This document shows, one piece after another, positions 25,612 through 33,697 of a DNA stretch of 34,705 bases. The stretch's first letter is position 1, and each line of letters begins with the position of its first letter. Made by a program: the position numbers and the translations under genes. The notes below the pieces were generated by a model, which saw only the letters and a list, made by a program, of their open reading frames with translations, made no database searches and had not been told where the DNA came from. The DNA is from Massilia sp. (GTDB lineage Bacteria; Pseudomonadota; Gammaproteobacteria; Burkholderiales; Burkholderiaceae_D). The DNA lies in NCBI GenBank assembly GCA_025359245.1, contig JANYGW010000179.1:1-34705 (forward strand). Direction: 5' to 3'.

Positions 25612-25806
25612 GTGGCACTGGTGGTCCAATCTATTACAGAGCGGAGCCACAGTGCGATGGTCCGCGCCTCGGCAAGGGCTGCTTTGATAAACCGTCTGAT
25701 CGGTAGCTGGCGGTTCACCGTCGAGTACAATCGGCGACAACCGGCCAGAAGGCGCCGCTCAGATCGAACCAGTAGTTTCCGCCGAAAATTCAATTGAAAC
25801 CTAACA

Positions 25807-26238
25807 ATGCGCCCATTCACATTTGTATTTTTGGCTTGCTGCATCACTGGATCTACAGCGGCGGCAACAACAGCAGCACAGTGGACTTCTATTGCCGAAT
25901 TCCCGCAAGTAGCTGCTGAAATTGATACCAGTAGCGTCTCCACAAACGGAGATATTGTCGAAGCGACCTTTCGCTTTACATATTCAACTTCACAACAGAG
26001 TCGCAGCTCAGATGGACAATATCGGTCTGCGGAAGTGACGAGCCTATTCAATTGCAAGGCGAGGAGCTTCTTCCCATTTCGACGCCGAGAGTTCAGCGAA
26101 ACGCAGAGCATGGGGCAATTGATCGGGACGGCCACGCTGCCCGCACCGACGTCGAAGCTCGAAAAAGTAATTCCAGGTTCGATGAACGAAATCATGTATG
26201 ACAAGGCTTGCTCCCTCAGCAAGGAGCATGGTCGATAG
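25807..26238 (+). CDS. Small exported protein of unknown function (surface-adhesin-E-like pattern)
   Basis: A 143-residue protein with a signal peptide ('FTFVFLACCITGSTAAA', cut near 20). The mature part begins 'QWTSIAEFPQVAAEIDTSSV' and has two well-spaced cysteines ('LFNCKAR', 'DKACSL'). The layout, W at the start, an early 'EIDTSSV' strand, a central 'Y.SAEV.SLFNC' and a late 'VIPGSMNEIMYDKAC', is that of small surface-adhesin-E-like proteins. That family call is tentative. Base composition is clearly lower in GC than neighbours, with codons such as ACA, TCA and GTA that are rare elsewhere here, so recent acquisition is likely. The Shine-Dalgarno site is weak. The 225 bases before it hold only the hairpin repeat and no gene I can support. 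Confidence 0.7.
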   Translation: MRPFTFVFLACCITGSTAAATTAAQWTSIAEFPQVAAEIDTSSVSTNGDIVEATFRFTYSTSQQSRSSDGQYRSAEVTSLFNCKARSFFPFRRREFSETQSMGQLIGTATLPAPTSKLEKVIPGSMNEIMYDKACSLSKEHGR

Positions 26239-26340
26239 GCTCGATCTAAGACTACGCAGAACGAAACTCCTGCCGTGCGTGATAGTCTCCTTTGGGGCGT
26301 TAGCTGTCCGCCAGTTGCCGTGACGCGTCAATTCAAATCT

Positions 26341-27081
26341 TCAGGCCTGCAGTACCCGCTCATGCAGTTCGGCCGGCGAGTTGTTGTACAGCTTGACGAC
26401 GGTCGAGGTGCGCGTGCCATATCCAGTCGTTTCGATGCAGACCGCCGACAGCACCCGCTCCAGGTCCAGCGCGATGCCGGTATCCGGCAAGCGCATATCC
26501 GGCGCACGCGTGGTGTCCGCCAGCATTTCGAAGAACGCATCCTCGGGCGCGCCTTGGCATAGCAGGCTGGCGAACTGGGCCTTGGTGCGCACTACCTTCG
26601 GCCACGGTTCGTCGAGCAGGCTGTTGGAAATGCCGTAAATACCGGGCGCCAGTTCCTTGCCGTTGCGCGCGTCGTCGCCCCCCCGGTTGGAAAACCAGAA
26701 CAATTTTTCGCGGTCGCCCAACACCAGGTTGAAGCCGTTGTACGCATCGCTGCCGGCGGCAAGCTTGGCGACATAGTCGGCCGCGTTCAGCTCGCCTGCC
26801 AGGTAATCGGCCACCAGCGCGCCGCGCGAGGGCGCGTCGGTGCGCCGCTCCTGCGGACCGCGGATGTTCGTCAGCGCCGCAAAGCGGGCGCCGTTCGGGC
26901 CTTCCTGGGTGATGCCCATCCAGCTGCCGCCGCCTTGCAGGTCGCGGCCGCCAAAGATCTTCGGATTTTCGGGCCAGGCGCCGGCCGCAGCGGCCGGGCG
27001 GTCGTAGAATTCATCGCGGTTCGCGGCGGCAATCAGCGGCGCGCCGGGAACGACCTGCCACGCAAAAACAATCAGGCACAT
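26341..27081 (-). CDS. NRDE family protein (TANGO2-like)
   Basis: A 246-residue protein that opens with 'MCLIVFAWQ' and has the family's eponymous NRDE at 21-24 ('AAANRDEFYDRPA'). 'GGRDLQGGGSWMGI' and 'ALTNIRGP' follow in the usual order. The N-terminal Cys2 is the residue that would become a nucleophile if the initiator Met is removed. Human TANGO2 is linked to haem and lipid handling; bacterial function is not settled. It is the last gene of an ygfZ-DUF4936-NRDE run and overlaps the DUF4936 gene by 10 bases, so translation is probably coupled. Confidence 0.93.
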   Translation of the reverse strand: MCLIVFAWQVVPGAPLIAAANRDEFYDRPAAAAGAWPENPKIFGGRDLQGGGSWMGITQEGPNGARFAALTNIRGPQERRTDAPSRGALVADYLAGELNAADYVAKLAAGSDAYNGFNLVLGDREKLFWFSNRGGDDARNGKELAPGIYGISNSLLDEPWPKVVRTKAQFASLLCQGAPEDAFFEMLADTTRAPDMRLPDTGIALDLERVLSAVCIETTGYGTRTSTVVKLYNNSPAELHERVLQA

Positions 27082-27347
27082 GTGTCGACATCCATAAAGA
27101 CTTCGGTGTGGCGTTGGCCATCGATCTGTTCGAGCAGCGCCGCGTCGTGCACGGCCGCAGCCAGCGCGGCGTCGAAACCGGCGCCGGTGTCCAAGTAGAT
27201 TTCCATCCAGGTTTGCTGGCCGTCGGTCGAGCCGGGCCGCCGCTTGAGCTGGCCCGATCCCAACCGCGCCTGCATGGCCTGCACGCGCGGCGCCAGTTGC
27301 GCCGCATTTGCCTCGGGCACGCGGTAATAGATGTACAGGTCGGTCAT
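27072..27347 (-). CDS. DUF4936 family protein
   Basis: A 91-residue small soluble protein. It begins 'MTDLYIYYRVPEANAAQLAP' and contains 'TWMEIYLDTGAGFDAALAA', the pattern of DUF4936, a family known mainly from Burkholderiales. The fold looks like a ferredoxin-like alpha/beta barrel monomer. ATG 27347 was chosen because the frame before it lies within ygfZ and reads as shadow. It starts 4 bases after the ygfZ stop and overlaps the NRDE gene. Function is unknown; its fixed place after ygfZ suggests a link to Fe-S protein maintenance (inference). Confidence 0.85.
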   Translation of the reverse strand: MTDLYIYYRVPEANAAQLAPRVQAMQARLGSGQLKRRPGSTDGQQTWMEIYLDTGAGFDAALAAAVHDAALLEQIDGQRHTEVFMDVDTCA

Positions 27348-27351
27348 GGCG

Positions 27352-28401
27352 CTACAGCTCGAGCGCGTCGAGCGGGTAGGGCATGGGCTGGAAGCGCAGG
27401 GCTGTGCCCTGCGCCGATGCGAGGCGCACATCATCCTGGTCGAGTGCGGCCAGTTTCATTTCGACCAGCACGTCGACCCCGCCGTCGCCATTCGGCGCCG
27501 CGTTGACGATCAGGCCGCAGGGCTGCTCGGGGTCGGCCATGGCAAACACTTCGTCGCCGGCCTGCGCGGTGGCGCCGCCGATGCTGGCCAGCGCCGTGCG
27601 GCGCTTGAGCTTGCCGAGATACTGGCTGCGGGCGACGATTTCCTGGCCCGGGTAGCAGCCTTTCTTGAAATTGACGCCGCCTAGAATTTCCAGATTGATC
27701 ATCTGGGGGACGAATTGTTCCTGCGTACGTGCGGTCACTTCCGGCACGCCGGCATGGATGGCAGACAGGCGCCATGCGTCATCGCCGCCGACGGCCAGCG
27801 TCGCCGCCAAGGCCGGCCACGCTGCTTGCGCTGCCGCAGCGGACGCGTACCATTGATAGCGCGGCTGGCCGAAGGCATCGGCCACGCGCACCAGCGTGCC
27901 GAGCTCATGCTCCAGCTTGCTGTATGGGCTGGCCGGCACGCTGCCGAACAGCTGCTCGAGTGCAGCCGTGGCCTTGGCGCCGCCGAGCCCGATGATGCTG
28001 TCGGGCGTCGCATCGCTGAGCTTGGCCTTGGCGCGCATGACGAACATCGACAGCCGTTTTTGCAGCGCCGCCTGCAGTTCGCGCGGCAGTTGCAGGAAGA
28101 TCGCGTCGGCCGAGCGCCACATCAGGAACGTCGCCTGCAAGCGTCCCTTGGGGGTGCAGTAGCCGGCCAGGCGCGCTTCGTTCAGACCCAGGTGTTCGAC
28201 GTCATTGGTCAGCTGCTTGTGCAGGAAACTGGCCGCTTCCTCGCCCGCCACGGCGATCAAGCCCTGGTCGGTAATGGCGGCCATAAAGCCGGCTGCCAGC
28301 TCGGCCGTGTTCAGGGCACGTCCAAAGTCGAGCACGCGGGCCGGCTCTGTGGCACTATGGCGCGCACCTTGCACGGACAGATAGTCATTCCAGCTATTCA
28401 T
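27352..28401 (-). CDS. ygfZ: YgfZ/GcvT domain-containing folate-binding protein
   Basis: A 349-residue cytoplasmic protein of the YgfZ (IBA57-like) family, a folate-dependent helper in making or repairing some Fe-S proteins. The hallmark is 'NFKKGCYPGQEIVARSQYLG' with the conserved Cys at 249. 'LTNDVEHLGLNEARLAGYCT' and 'PKGRLQATFLMWR' mark the N-terminal GcvT-like domain. ATG 28401 was chosen; an in-frame GTG at 28410 is possible. It is divergent from mltG with 53 bases between the starts. It is followed closely by the DUF4936 and NRDE genes, a likely three-gene operon. Confidence 0.95.
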   Translation of the reverse strand: MNSWNDYLSVQGARHSATEPARVLDFGRALNTAELAAGFMAAITDQGLIAVAGEEAASFLHKQLTNDVEHLGLNEARLAGYCTPKGRLQATFLMWRSADAIFLQLPRELQAALQKRLSMFVMRAKAKLSDATPDSIIGLGGAKATAALEQLFGSVPASPYSKLEHELGTLVRVADAFGQPRYQWYASAAAAQAAWPALAATLAVGGDDAWRLSAIHAGVPEVTARTQEQFVPQMINLEILGGVNFKKGCYPGQEIVARSQYLGKLKRRTALASIGGATAQAGDEVFAMADPEQPCGLIVNAAPNGDGGVDVLVEMKLAALDQDDVRLASAQGTALRFQPMPYPLDALEL

Positions 28402-28445
28402 AAATTCCACATTTCCTGTGCTTTAAACTCTATCATTACGGGCTC

Positions 28446-28451
28446 ATTATA
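28446..28451 (-). promoter_or_regulatory. Candidate -10 element for ygfZ in the divergent gap
   Basis: On the minus strand the bases read TATAAT, a perfect -10 hexamer, 45 bases before the ygfZ start. No good -35 hexamer is found 15-19 bases further upstream. The box lies only 3 bases from the proposed mltG start, so the two divergent transcription units may interfere with each other. Confidence 0.35.
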
Positions 28452-28454
28452 GAG

Positions 28455-29489
28455 ATGTCGAGAAATTCGCGCCGGACACCGCGTAAAACCAAGAAACCAC
28501 GACCACGATTCATGAAAAAATCTATCTTCCTGCTGGTGCTGTTGGCGGCCGCCGCCGCAACCGGCTTTACTTACTGGGCCGGAGAGCCGATCACGAGCGC
28601 AGGCGAGCCGATCGAATTCACGATCCCGCCTGGCAGCAGCGTCGGCATGGCCGCACAGCAGATCGCCAAGGCCGGCGTGCCGGTCAACCCGTTCCTGTTG
28701 TCGATGCTGGCCCGGCTGACCCAGCAGGCCAGCAAGATCAAGGCCGGCGCCTACGAATTGAAACCGGGCACCCCGCCGCGCGCGCTGATCGGCCAGATGG
28801 TGCGCGGCGAGTTTGCGCAGGAATCGCTGACCATCATCGAAGGCTGGACGTTCCGCCAGATGCGCCAGGCGCTGGCTGCCAGCAAGAGCCTCAAGCACGA
28901 CACGGCCGAGCTGTCCGACAAGGACTTGATGGCGAAGATCTCGACCGAGTACAAGTCGCCCGAAGGCTTGTTTTTTCCGGACACCTATTTGTTTGCCAAG
29001 GGATCGAGCGACCTGCATATCTACAAGCAGGCGCATGCGCTGCTGTTGAACCGGCTGACTGCGGCCTGGTCCAAGCGCGACGCCAGCCTGCCGTACAAGA
29101 CGCCGTACGAAGCACTGATCATGGCCTCGATCGTCGAAAAGGAAACCGGGCAGAAGTCCGAACGCGCGATGATCGCCGCCGTGTTCGTCAACCGGCTCAG
29201 GCAAGGCATGCTGCTGCAGACCGACCCGACCGTCATTTACGGCATGGGCGAGAGCTTCAACGGCAACATTCGCAAGAAGGACCTGGAAACGGATACCCCT
29301 TACAATACTTATGTGCGCACGGGCTTGCCGCCGACGCCGATTGCTTTGGCCGGTGTCGAATCGCTGGCCGCCGCGCTCGGGCCGGCCAAGAGCAATGCCC
29401 TGTATTTCGTCGCGCGCGGCAATGGCACCAGCAAGTTTTCGGACAACCTGAACGACCACAACAAAGCCGTCAATCAATACCAACGTTAG
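28455..29489 (+). CDS. mltG: Endolytic transglycosylase MltG
   Basis: A 344-residue inner-membrane protein that cuts nascent peptidoglycan strands and sets glycan length. A basic cytoplasmic N-terminus (1-21) precedes one membrane helix (22-38). A LysM-like region ('[16 protein letters not shown]') comes next, then the YceG domain with catalytic Glu228 in '[16 protein letters not shown]' and '[13 protein letters not shown]'. An alternative start is ATG 28512 (MKKSIFLL), which would lack the basic leader; neither has a strong Shine-Dalgarno site. It is divergent from ygfZ and heads the tmk-holB-pilZ run, with 11 bases to tmk. Confidence 0.94.
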   Translation: MSRNSRRTPRKTKKPRPRFMKKSIFLLVLLAAAAATGFTYWAGEPITSAGEPIEFTIPPGSSVGMAAQQIAKAGVPVNPFLLSMLARLTQQASKIKAGAYELKPGTPPRALIGQMVRGEFAQESLTIIEGWTFRQMRQALAASKSLKHDTAELSDKDLMAKISTEYKSPEGLFFPDTYLFAKGSSDLHIYKQAHALLLNRLTAAWSKRDASLPYKTPYEALIMASIVEKETGQKSERAMIAAVFVNRLRQGMLLQTDPTVIYGMGESFNGNIRKKDLETDTPYNTYVRTGLPPTPIALAGVESLAAALGPAKSNALYFVARGNGTSKFSDNLNDHNKAVNQYQR

Positions 29490-29500
29490 TTTTTAGTTCA

Positions 29501-30121
29501 ATGACAAGCAATCCAAAAGGCAAGTTCATCAGTTTTGAAGGCATCGACGGTGCCGGCAAATCAACCCATATCGCGTTCGTCGCCGAAACGCTGGCAGCGC
29601 TGGGCAAGCGCGTCGTGTCCTCGCGCGAGCCGGGCGGCACGGCCGTGGGCGAAAAGCTGCGCGACCTGTTGTTGCACGAAAAAATGCATCTGGAAACCGA
29701 GGCGCTGCTGATGTTCGCCAGCCGGCGCGAGCATATCGCCCAGGTCATCGAACCGGCGCTGGCGCGCGGCGACTGGGTCATTTCCGACCGCTTCACCGAC
29801 GCCAGCTTTGCCTACCAGGGTGGCGGACGCGGCCTGGACCGCGCCAAGATGGAGGCGCTGGAAAACTGGGTGCATCCGCATTTGCAGCCGGACCTGACTT
29901 TGCTGTTCGACGTGCCGCTCGAAGTGGCGCGCGCGCGGCTCGACGCCACCCGCACGCTCGACAAATTCGAGCAGGAGCAGGCCGACTTTTTTTCGGCGTG
30001 CCGCAATGAATACCTGCGCCGCGCGGCCCAGTTCCCGCAGCGTATCGTGGTCATCGATTCGACTCAGTCGATCGCGGCCATCCGCGCGCAAATCGGCACC
30101 ATATTGCAAGAGCTGCTGTAA
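29501..30121 (+). CDS. tmk: dTMP kinase (thymidylate kinase)
   Basis: A 206-residue essential cytoplasmic enzyme that makes dTDP from dTMP and ATP. The P-loop is '[12 protein letters not shown]' (GIDGAGKS at 14-21). '[18 protein letters not shown]' follows, and the DRF-type motif with the lid-side sequence is '[20 protein letters not shown]'. '[15 protein letters not shown]' completes the core. Length is normal. It sits between mltG (11 bases) and holB (48 bases), the standard order in proteobacteria. Confidence 0.97.
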   Translation: MTSNPKGKFISFEGIDGAGKSTHIAFVAETLAALGKRVVSSREPGGTAVGEKLRDLLLHEKMHLETEALLMFASRREHIAQVIEPALARGDWVISDRFTDASFAYQGGGRGLDRAKMEALENWVHPHLQPDLTLLFDVPLEVARARLDATRTLDKFEQEQADFFSACRNEYLRRAAQFPQRIVVIDSTQSIAAIRAQIGTILQELL

Positions 30122-30169
30122 GATGCGCCAAGAATTCACTTTAGAAACCAGTTCCAAGCAATTGATTGC

Positions 30170-31204
30170 ATGACAAATTCCGTCTATCCTTGGCAAGAAC
30201 CCGCGTGGCTGCAATTGCAGCTGCTGCGTCCGCGCATGCCGCATGCGATCCTGTTCCATGGCGCGGCCGGGACCGGCAAATCCGATTTCATCGAATGCTT
30301 TGCCCAGGCCCTGCTGTGCGAAAACGGCCGCGCCGACGGCCATGCCTGCGGCAGTTGCGTGTCCTGCGGCTGGTTTTCGCAGGGTAACCATCCGGACTAC
30401 CGCCGGGTGCGCCCGGAAGCGCTGGAAGACGAACCGCCCGAAGGCGAGGAGGGCGCCGACGCCGATACCGGCAAGAAAGCCAAGTCGACCAAGGCACCGT
30501 CCAAGGAAATCAAGATCGAGCAGATCCGCAACCTGGCCGACTTCATGAACATCTCGACTCACCGCCAGGGATTGCGCGTGGTGGTGCTGTATCCGGCCGA
30601 AGCACTCAACACGCCGGCCTCGAACGCCTTGCTCAAGACGCTGGAAGAACCTCCGCCGGGTACCGTGTTCCTGCTGGCATCGAACAGCCTGGACCGCTTG
30701 CTGCCGACCATCCTGTCGCGCTGCCGCAAGTTTGCGCTGCCGATGCCCGACCACGCCGCCGCGACCGCCTGGCTGCATGCGCAGGGCCTGGCCGACGCCG
30801 ACAGCTGGCTGAGCGAGCAGGGCGGGGCGCCGCTGGCCGCGCTGGCCCAGTCCGAAACGGGCAGCCGCGAAGACATGGAGGCGCTGTTGCAGCTGCTGGC
30901 GCACCCGAGCATCGACGCGGCGCTCAAGACGGCCGACAAATTGAGTAAAACCCCGTTAAGTTCGCTGGTTTCTTGGCAGCAACGCTGGCTTTATGATGTG
31001 TTTTCGTACAAACTGTCGGGGAGCATCAGATATTTCCCCCGCTATCAGAAGGAACTTGCAGCCTTAGCCGGGAAAGTGCACACTTCCAACCTGATGCGCG
31101 CCATAAAGAACGCCAACGAGCGGCGCGCGATTGCGGACCATCCGCTGTCGCCGAAGTTGTTCGTTGAAGATATGTTGCTCGACTACACAGCATGCTGCAC
31201 CTGA
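30170..31204 (+). CDS. holB: DNA polymerase III subunit delta'
   Basis: A 344-residue clamp-loader subunit. The degenerate AAA+ fold has a P-loop 'HGAAGTGKS' (30-38). Zinc-binding cysteines are C50, C60, C63 and C66 ('ACGSCVSCG'). 'EALNTPASNALLKTLEEPP' is the sensor-1 side region, and 'ILSRCRKF' carries the SRC motif. A charged insert of about 35 residues (around 82-115, with 'EPPEGEEGADADTGKKAKS') splits the AAA+ domain, longer than in E. coli and common in betaproteobacteria. It precedes pilZ by 10 bases. Confidence 0.96.
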   Translation: MTNSVYPWQEPAWLQLQLLRPRMPHAILFHGAAGTGKSDFIECFAQALLCENGRADGHACGSCVSCGWFSQGNHPDYRRVRPEALEDEPPEGEEGADADTGKKAKSTKAPSKEIKIEQIRNLADFMNISTHRQGLRVVVLYPAEALNTPASNALLKTLEEPPPGTVFLLASNSLDRLLPTILSRCRKFALPMPDHAAATAWLHAQGLADADSWLSEQGGAPLAALAQSETGSREDMEALLQLLAHPSIDAALKTADKLSKTPLSSLVSWQQRWLYDVFSYKLSGSIRYFPRYQKELAALAGKVHTSNLMRAIKNANERRAIADHPLSPKLFVEDMLLDYTACCT

Positions 31205-31214
31205 AAGGATTTTG

Positions 31215-31592
31215 ATGACTGGCAATCCAACTGACCCGAATGTTGCGCAAGCCGCGCGACCATCGGTCCTGTCGCTTGCCATCAAGGAAAAAGCTGCGCT
31301 GTACGCTGCGTATATGCCTTTCCTCAAGCACGGCGGAATGTTTGTTCCGACCGCCAAGCCGTACAAGATCGGCGACGAGATTTACCTGATTCTCGCCTTG
31401 ATGGACGACCCGAACAAATACCCGATCGCCGGCAAAGTCGCGTGGATCACGCCCGCCGGCGCCAACAACAACAAGGCGCAGGGTATCGGCGTGCACTTTC
31501 CCGATGACGAAACCGGCCACCGCGCCAAGCTGCGCATCGAGGAAATCCTGGGCGCCGCCCTGCGCTCCTCGCGTGCCACGCACACCCTGTAA
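31215..31592 (+). CDS. pilZ: PilZ domain protein (type IV pilus assembly PilZ)
   Basis: A 125-residue single-domain PilZ protein. It starts at ATG 31215 behind AAAGGA. 'LYAAYMPFLKHGGMFVPTAK' and 'KVAWITPAGANNNKAQGIGV' match the original PilZ of type IV pili. The N-terminal RxxxR motif needed to bind cyclic di-GMP is not visible, as in Pseudomonas aeruginosa PilZ, which works by binding PilB and FimX instead (family knowledge). It lies between holB and tatD, the classic pilZ position, though a GNAT gene now intervenes before tatD. Its expected role is pilus assembly and twitching motility. Confidence 0.95.
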   Translation: MTGNPTDPNVAQAARPSVLSLAIKEKAALYAAYMPFLKHGGMFVPTAKPYKIGDEIYLILALMDDPNKYPIAGKVAWITPAGANNNKAQGIGVHFPDDETGHRAKLRIEEILGAALRSSRATHTL

Positions 31593-31618
31593 TCCACCGC
31601 TCATTTCACCGCTTCAAT

Positions 31619-32137
31619 ATGCCGTCTTTCGTCCATCGCATTGCCCGTCAGCAGGATCTTCCTGTCATTGTCGACATCTACAATTCCACCGTTGCCTCGC
31701 GCGAAGTGACGGCCGATACCGAGCCGGTCTCGGTGGCATCGCGCCAGCCGTGGTTCGACGACCACGATCCGCAGCGCCGGCCCCTGTGGGTGATCCACGC
31801 GGCCGACGACGGCGCGGCCGAACCGGAAGTGCTGGGCTGGTTGTCGTATTCGAATTTCTACGGGCGTCCGGCCTATGCGGGCACGGCCGAACTGTCGATC
31901 TACATTGCCGAAGCCTGGCGCGGCAAGGGGATCGGGCGCTACTGCCTGGAGCAGGCGATTGCCTACGCGCCCAGCATCGCCGTGCACACCTTGCTCGGCT
32001 TTATCTTCGGCCATAACCTGCCGAGTTTGGCCTTGTTCGAGAAGTTCGGCTTCGCCACCTGGGCCAATTTGCCGCGCGTGGCCACGCTGGACGGCGTCGA
32101 GCGCGACTTGATTATCCTCGGCAGGCGCGTCGCCTAG
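31619..32137 (+). CDS. GNAT family N-acetyltransferase (phosphinothricin acetyltransferase-like)
   Basis: A 172-residue acetyltransferase. 'PVIVDIYNSTVASREVTADT' near the N-terminus and 'AELSIYIAEAWRGKGIGRYC' (acetyl-CoA loop RGKGIG, 101-106) match the Pat/MnaT group. 'GHNLPSLALFEKFGFATWAN' gives the usual late helix and strand. Members acetylate small amines such as phosphinothricin or methionine sulfoximine and sulfone; the true substrate is unknown. It is inserted between pilZ (26 bases) and tatD (15 bases) and follows the same strand, so it is presumably read with them. Confidence 0.92.
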   Translation: MPSFVHRIARQQDLPVIVDIYNSTVASREVTADTEPVSVASRQPWFDDHDPQRRPLWVIHAADDGAAEPEVLGWLSYSNFYGRPAYAGTAELSIYIAEAWRGKGIGRYCLEQAIAYAPSIAVHTLLGFIFGHNLPSLALFEKFGFATWANLPRVATLDGVERDLIILGRRVA

Positions 32138-32152
32138 ACGTTAAAATGTGGG

Positions 32153-32935
32153 ATGTATATCGATTCCCACTGTCATATTAATTTTCCCGAGCTTGCCGCG
32201 CGGATGCCCGAGATCCTCGCCAAGATGGCCGAAAACAGGGTCACCCACGCGCTGTGCGTGTCGGTCGACCTGCCGGATTTCCCGCAGGTACTCGCGCTTG
32301 CCGAGCAATATCCGCATATCTACGCGTCGGTCGGGGTCCATCCCGATTACGTCGACACGCCAGAACCGAGCGTCGAACAGCTGGTGGCGTTGTCGGATAA
32401 CCCGCGCATCATCGCCATCGGCGAGACCGGCCTCGATTATTTCCGGCTCGAAGGCGACCTGGAATGGCAGCGCGAACGTTTCAGAACTCACATCAAAGCA
32501 TCAAGAATCACGCGTAAGCCCTTGATTATTCACACCAGGGCCGCCAGCGCCGACACCATCCGCATCATGCAGGAAGAGGGCGCCGGCACCGACCAGGGCG
32601 GCGTGGCCGGCGTTATGCATTGCTTTACCGAATCGCTCGAAGTGGCCGAGGCCGCACTGGCGATGGGTTTCTATATTTCATTTTCCGGCATCGTAACTTT
32701 CAAGAGCGCCAAGGACCTGCAGGCCGTGGCCAGGGCTGTGCCGCTCGAGCGCATCCTGATCGAGACCGATTCGCCCTACCTGGCGCCGATACCGCACCGC
32801 GGCAAGATGAACGAGCCCGGTTTCGTGTGCCACGTGGCCGAGTATCTGGCCGTGCTCAAGGACCTGCCGCTGGCGCGGGTCGCACAGCAGACGACGGATA
32901 ATTTCTTCAATCTTTTCAATGTTGTACGGGGATAA
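32153..32935 (+). CDS. tatD: TatD family metal-dependent hydrolase (DNase)
   Basis: A 260-residue TIM-barrel hydrolase. Metal ligands are all present: H6 and H8 ('IDSHCHINF'), E91 ('AIGETGLDYF'), H127 ('LIIHTRAA'), H156 ('VMHCFTES') and D206 ('LIETDSPYLAP'). This is the TatD/YcfH-type set for phosphodiester hydrolysis, with family roles in DNA repair or turnover. Its place after pilZ and holB is conserved in many proteobacteria and favours the YcfH branch. It ends 4 bases before the ankyrin-repeat gene. Confidence 0.95.
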   Translation: MYIDSHCHINFPELAARMPEILAKMAENRVTHALCVSVDLPDFPQVLALAEQYPHIYASVGVHPDYVDTPEPSVEQLVALSDNPRIIAIGETGLDYFRLEGDLEWQRERFRTHIKASRITRKPLIIHTRAASADTIRIMQEEGAGTDQGGVAGVMHCFTESLEVAEAALAMGFYISFSGIVTFKSAKDLQAVARAVPLERILIETDSPYLAPIPHRGKMNEPGFVCHVAEYLAVLKDLPLARVAQQTTDNFFNLFNVVRG

Positions 32936-32939
32936 GCGT

Positions 32940-33584
32940 ATGTCATCTATCATGCGTGGCCCCCTATTTTTCATGCTCGCCGCCCTGTCCGCAGCGGCCT
33001 GGGCCGATCCGGTGCGCGAGCTGGTCGTCGCCGCGCAGCTCGACAGCGCATCGAGCACCAGGAAACTGCTCGCTGCCGGCGTCAGCGCCAACACGGTTGA
33101 TCCGCTCAGCGGCGAACCGGTGCTGCTGATCGCCTTGCGTGAAGGCGCCGACAGCGTGATCGATGTGCTGGTCGCCGACAAGGACTTCGATCCCGAGCGC
33201 GTGGCGCCGAACGGCAACACGGCCCTGATGCTGGCCGCCTACAAGGGCAACAAGCGTGCGGTGCTGGCATTGCTGGCCAAGGGCGCCCGGGTGCAGCGTC
33301 CAGGCTGGACGGCACTGCATTACGCGGCCGCCGGCGGCGATACCGACATTGCCGCCATCCTGCTGGCCCATCACGCCGACATCAATGCCGCATCGCCGAG
33401 CCAGCTGACACCGCTGATGATGGCGGCGCGCGAAGGCCATCAGCCCGTGGTGGCTTTGTTGTTGCGCAAAGGCGCCGACGCGCGCCTGCGCAACAATGAA
33501 CAGCTGACCGCCAGCCAGATCGCGCTGCGCGCCGACAAGTCCGCCATCGCCGCCATGATCGATGCTTTCCTGACAAGCAAGTAG
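32940..33584 (+). CDS. Exported ankyrin-repeat protein
   Basis: A 214-residue protein with a signal peptide ('MRGPLFFMLAALSAAAWA', cut before DPV) and about five ankyrin repeats. The clearest are 'GNTALMLAAYKGNKRAVLAL', 'GWTALHYAAAGGDTDIAAIL' and 'QLTPLMMAAREGHQPVVALL'. Ankyrin repeats bind other proteins, so a periplasmic partner is expected; none is evident. ATG 32940 was chosen behind GGGGAT; ATG 32952 would begin right at the signal peptide and is also possible. It follows tatD by 4 bases, so it is co-transcribed. Similar ankyrin genes are often found after tatD in Burkholderiales, as far as I recall. Confidence 0.9.
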   Translation: MSSIMRGPLFFMLAALSAAAWADPVRELVVAAQLDSASSTRKLLAAGVSANTVDPLSGEPVLLIALREGADSVIDVLVADKDFDPERVAPNGNTALMLAAYKGNKRAVLALLAKGARVQRPGWTALHYAAAGGDTDIAAILLAHHADINAASPSQLTPLMMAAREGHQPVVALLLRKGADARLRNNEQLTASQIALRADKSAIAAMIDAFLTSK

Positions 33585-33697
33585 CACGTCAAACCACGAA
33601 CTGGCACGGAAAACCGATTTTTCTCTGCGCATGGCCCACAGGCCCGCTTGTTGATAATGGTCACGTCGAACCGATCACAGCGCCTAAAGGAAAACCC

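Noticed and set aside
25594-25797. A 67-codon frame in the gap after the acyl-CoA operon
   Set aside because: It begins within the dispersed hairpin repeat, lacks a ribosome site and resembles no family; more likely non-coding or a worn remnant.
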